This document shows, one piece after another, positions 62,206 through 64,000 of a stretch of DNA of 64,000 nt. The DNA is from Erythrocercus mccallii. Its lineage: Eukaryota > Chordata > Aves > Passeriformes > Dicruridae. The stretch is from the NCBI GenBank assembly GCA_013397435.1, contig VZRG01000450.1, positions 186,001 through 250,000 on the forward strand, given 5' to 3'. Numbering within the stretch: position 1 is the stretch's first letter; each line of letters begins with the position of its first letter. Made by a program: the position numbers and the translations under genes. A model generated the notes under the pieces. The model was not told the DNA's origin and did not search any database. It saw only the letters and a list, made by a program, of their open reading frames with translations.

Positions 62206-63644
62206 TTAGTAAATTGTACACTTGGCCTGGAAACTGATGTGTTAGTCAGTTATTGGCAACAATCCTGGATTGTCTCCACAGCCATCCAGCTATCAGTATT
62301 TAAGACACACATTACTCCCTTATATTTGGAGAGTCTATAACTGTGCAATTCACTTCTATAAGACTCTAATCAAACACCTTCAAAAATCAGATGTTATTTG
62401 TCTAAAAGTTGCACATTAAGCAGCATTAGTTATTATAACTTTAGAAATGCTATTATTAGTTCTCAAACCTCATGGAATAAATTTATTCTGAATTGGATTT
62501 AGGAAGAAGTGTCCCACATTAAGTATACTATAGTTTAAATATATTTTGAGTATAACATAAGTATACTTCAAATAAACTGCAGTTTCCATAATGCATAAGA
62601 TAACTGGTACAAAAAAATTATTTGATTTTCCTTTAAAGATGAGTGGTTATACATGTTATCATGTTATGAAATTATAAATGGGTGAAAATAATATAAATTG
62701 ATTTTTTAAAATTATATATATTGCATTTAAAGTGTAAAGTTAACACTCACTCAATATATTACCTGGAGTAGTGGCTCATATTAAAGCCTCTCCTCATTGC
62801 CTTAGGTCTGTAGTTGAAAGAAGAAAAAGAGCTCGGGCATTAATTCCAGCTCTACTGCTGCTTTAACACATTGATATCATCCCTTTAGGGCCAGATGTTT
62901 TAATTTGATGTGGATGTTAAGCTTTCATATCTAATTTACAAATAAATGCTACAAGTTACACCCGGACAGACACACACACACAGAGGATGACTCCCAGAGA
63001 TTCTCCAGACTGGAGTTTTAACTTTTTAACTTCTATTGGTTACTTGCAATTAACCATTTCTGCAAAAAACATTAACAGCAGAATACACTTTTATAGCAAA
63101 CAATGTTATAGCACATCATTTCCTTTCACAGATGGAAAATTAAACCATGATGGATTTCTTATGCCAAATACTATATAACAAATCTTGTAAGAGCAGTAAA
63201 AAATAGAACAGAGAACTGTCAGTTTCATGTTTTGCTTCTTTGTTTTGATGATAGTGCTCCCCTGTAGAAAAATCTTTCCTTCAAATTAAAAAAAACAACC
63301 AAAACAAGAATAATCCAAACAAACCAGGGCTGAAGCCCTCCCCAGATCTTAATTTTGTTGAAGGCAATATTAGTTGCATCAAGAAAAGGGAATTTTATTC
63401 TGGTTTTATCCTTCTGTGGATTCCTGTTTTGAAGACAATATAAAATTTTTTAAATCATATTTGCAGCCAGATGAAATTGCAAAAATGTCTAACCTATTAC
63501 TTCAAGGTAATGAGTCAGAGTGATTCACTGCAGCCTCTTTTCTGTATGAGCCAATCAAATGAAAGGGCACAAAATCCATTCACAGTGAAGATAATCCTTA
63601 GTTCTAACTATTGCACAATCTGATGCCATTAAAATGCATAAGAG

Positions 63645-64000
63645 TGAGAGCAAAGGAAAATCAAAGGCCAAGCCTTTACCCTTCCCTCCCCAGCCCCCAA
63701 ATTCCATGACACAAATAGCAAAACCTTAAAATCGAACAAGACTCTGCTCCAGTGTGGGCTTCCCACAGTGTCACAGCTTCTTTTGGGAACATTCACTGCT
63801 CTGGCCTGGGCTCCTCCCTGGGCTGCAGGCAAATCTTTGCTCCACCATGGTCCTTCATGGTGGCAGGGGCACAGCTGCCTCACCCTGGTCAGCACCACGG
63901 GCTGCAGAGGAAACTCTCCTGCCATGCCTGGAGCACCTCTTCCCCTCCTTCTTTACTGCCTTTGGTGTCTGTAGAGCTGTTCCTCTCAGACATTCTCACT
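63645..64000 (+). mobile_element. Retroviral-type repeat running off the right edge
   Basis: GC-richer sequence with phrases I recognise from a repeat common in bird genomes: 'agtgtgggcttcccacagtg', 'ctgctctggcctgggctcct', 'tctttgctccaccatggtcc' and 'ggagcacctcttcccctcct'. The full repeat continues past the window with an LTR-like organisation. Its class and true orientation are uncertain; the strand given is that in which I know the sequence. The 98-codon minus and 68-codon plus ORFs in it are by-products of its composition. Confidence 0.6.

Larger units (their letters stand above)
55301..63644. other. Long AT-rich non-coding stretch
   Basis: About 8.3 kb without a confident gene or named repeat. 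Short direct duplications occur at 57001-57033 (ttaagttgattaaa, period 19) and 62172-62205 (agaaaatcagaggat, period 19). A 62-codon minus-strand ORF at 61454-61642 looks more protein-like than the background and is treated as a finding only. About 59300-59345 and 63460-63560 are non-repetitive blocks with transcription-factor-like words. Confidence 0.4.

Noticed and set aside
1..64000. tRNA, rRNA, snRNA genes or a songbird tRNA-derived SINE
   Set aside because: I scanned by eye for the B-box/T-arm consensus and for U6-like starts and found none convincing; a tRNAscan-SE/Infernal run would be decisive.
1..64000. A novel multi-gene biological system
   Set aside because: There is no cluster of coding genes, no operon-like organisation and no repeated functional module beyond known retrotransposon families.

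Overview
This window looks like nuclear DNA from a bird, most likely a songbird or close relative. The evidence is its repeats: CR1 (chicken repeat 1) non-LTR retrotransposons with characteristic 3' tails (ATTCTGTGATTCTGTGA or ATTCTATGAT types), several avian endogenous-retrovirus LTRs, no Alu/L1/B1-type mammalian repeats, an AT-rich background and very few CpGs outside young repeats. Family assignments rest on recognised consensus sequences; no search was run. I found no protein-coding gene, tRNA, rRNA or CRISPR array that I can support. The window is a gene desert or the inside of a very large intron.

Layout. 0-6.7 kb: repeat-dense. A CR1 with an internal deletion (571-1037), a longer CR1 with a decayed reverse transcriptase (1495-2440), a complete-looking LTR (2569-3173), a reverse-strand CR1 tail (3976-4185) and an ERVL-type LTR (6153-6731). 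6.7-17.3 kb: mostly unique AT-rich DNA with a small CR1 fragment (8602-8830), a fairly well preserved reverse-strand CR1 3' end (12333-12870), a hexanucleotide microsatellite (14145-14204) and a second kind of LTR with a visible TATA box (16755-17285). 17.3-32.2 kb: unique DNA, a 220-nt uninterrupted homopurine tract (18647-18866), a 37-bp AT tandem repeat (26405-26506) and an assembly gap (30041-30161). 32.3-33.0 kb: a GC- and CpG-rich LTR with intact-looking promoter and poly(A) elements, probably the youngest insertion here. 33-51 kb: unique DNA, one possible ancient CR1 relic and one CR1 3' end (42950-43833). 51.2-53.1 kb: a reverse-strand CR1 carrying a deletion of its reverse-transcriptase core, next to (probably cut by) an ERVL-type LTR. 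53-64 kb: unique DNA, an LTR fragment that still abuts a primer-binding-site-like sequence (55131-55300), and a further retroviral-type repeat running off the right edge.

Recognisable mobile elements cover roughly one eighth of the window. All are dead: the CR1 reading frames carry deletions, frameshifts and altered catalytic motifs, and the retroviral copies are LTRs without coding genes. No genes are present to act together. The most useful observations are the two CR1 copies that lost the reverse-transcriptase core (probably at short microhomologies), the homopurine tract, the CpG-rich LTR, the shared orientation of the orientable LTRs, and one weak candidate exon on the minus strand (61454-61642). 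I saw no convincing sign of an undescribed biological system.
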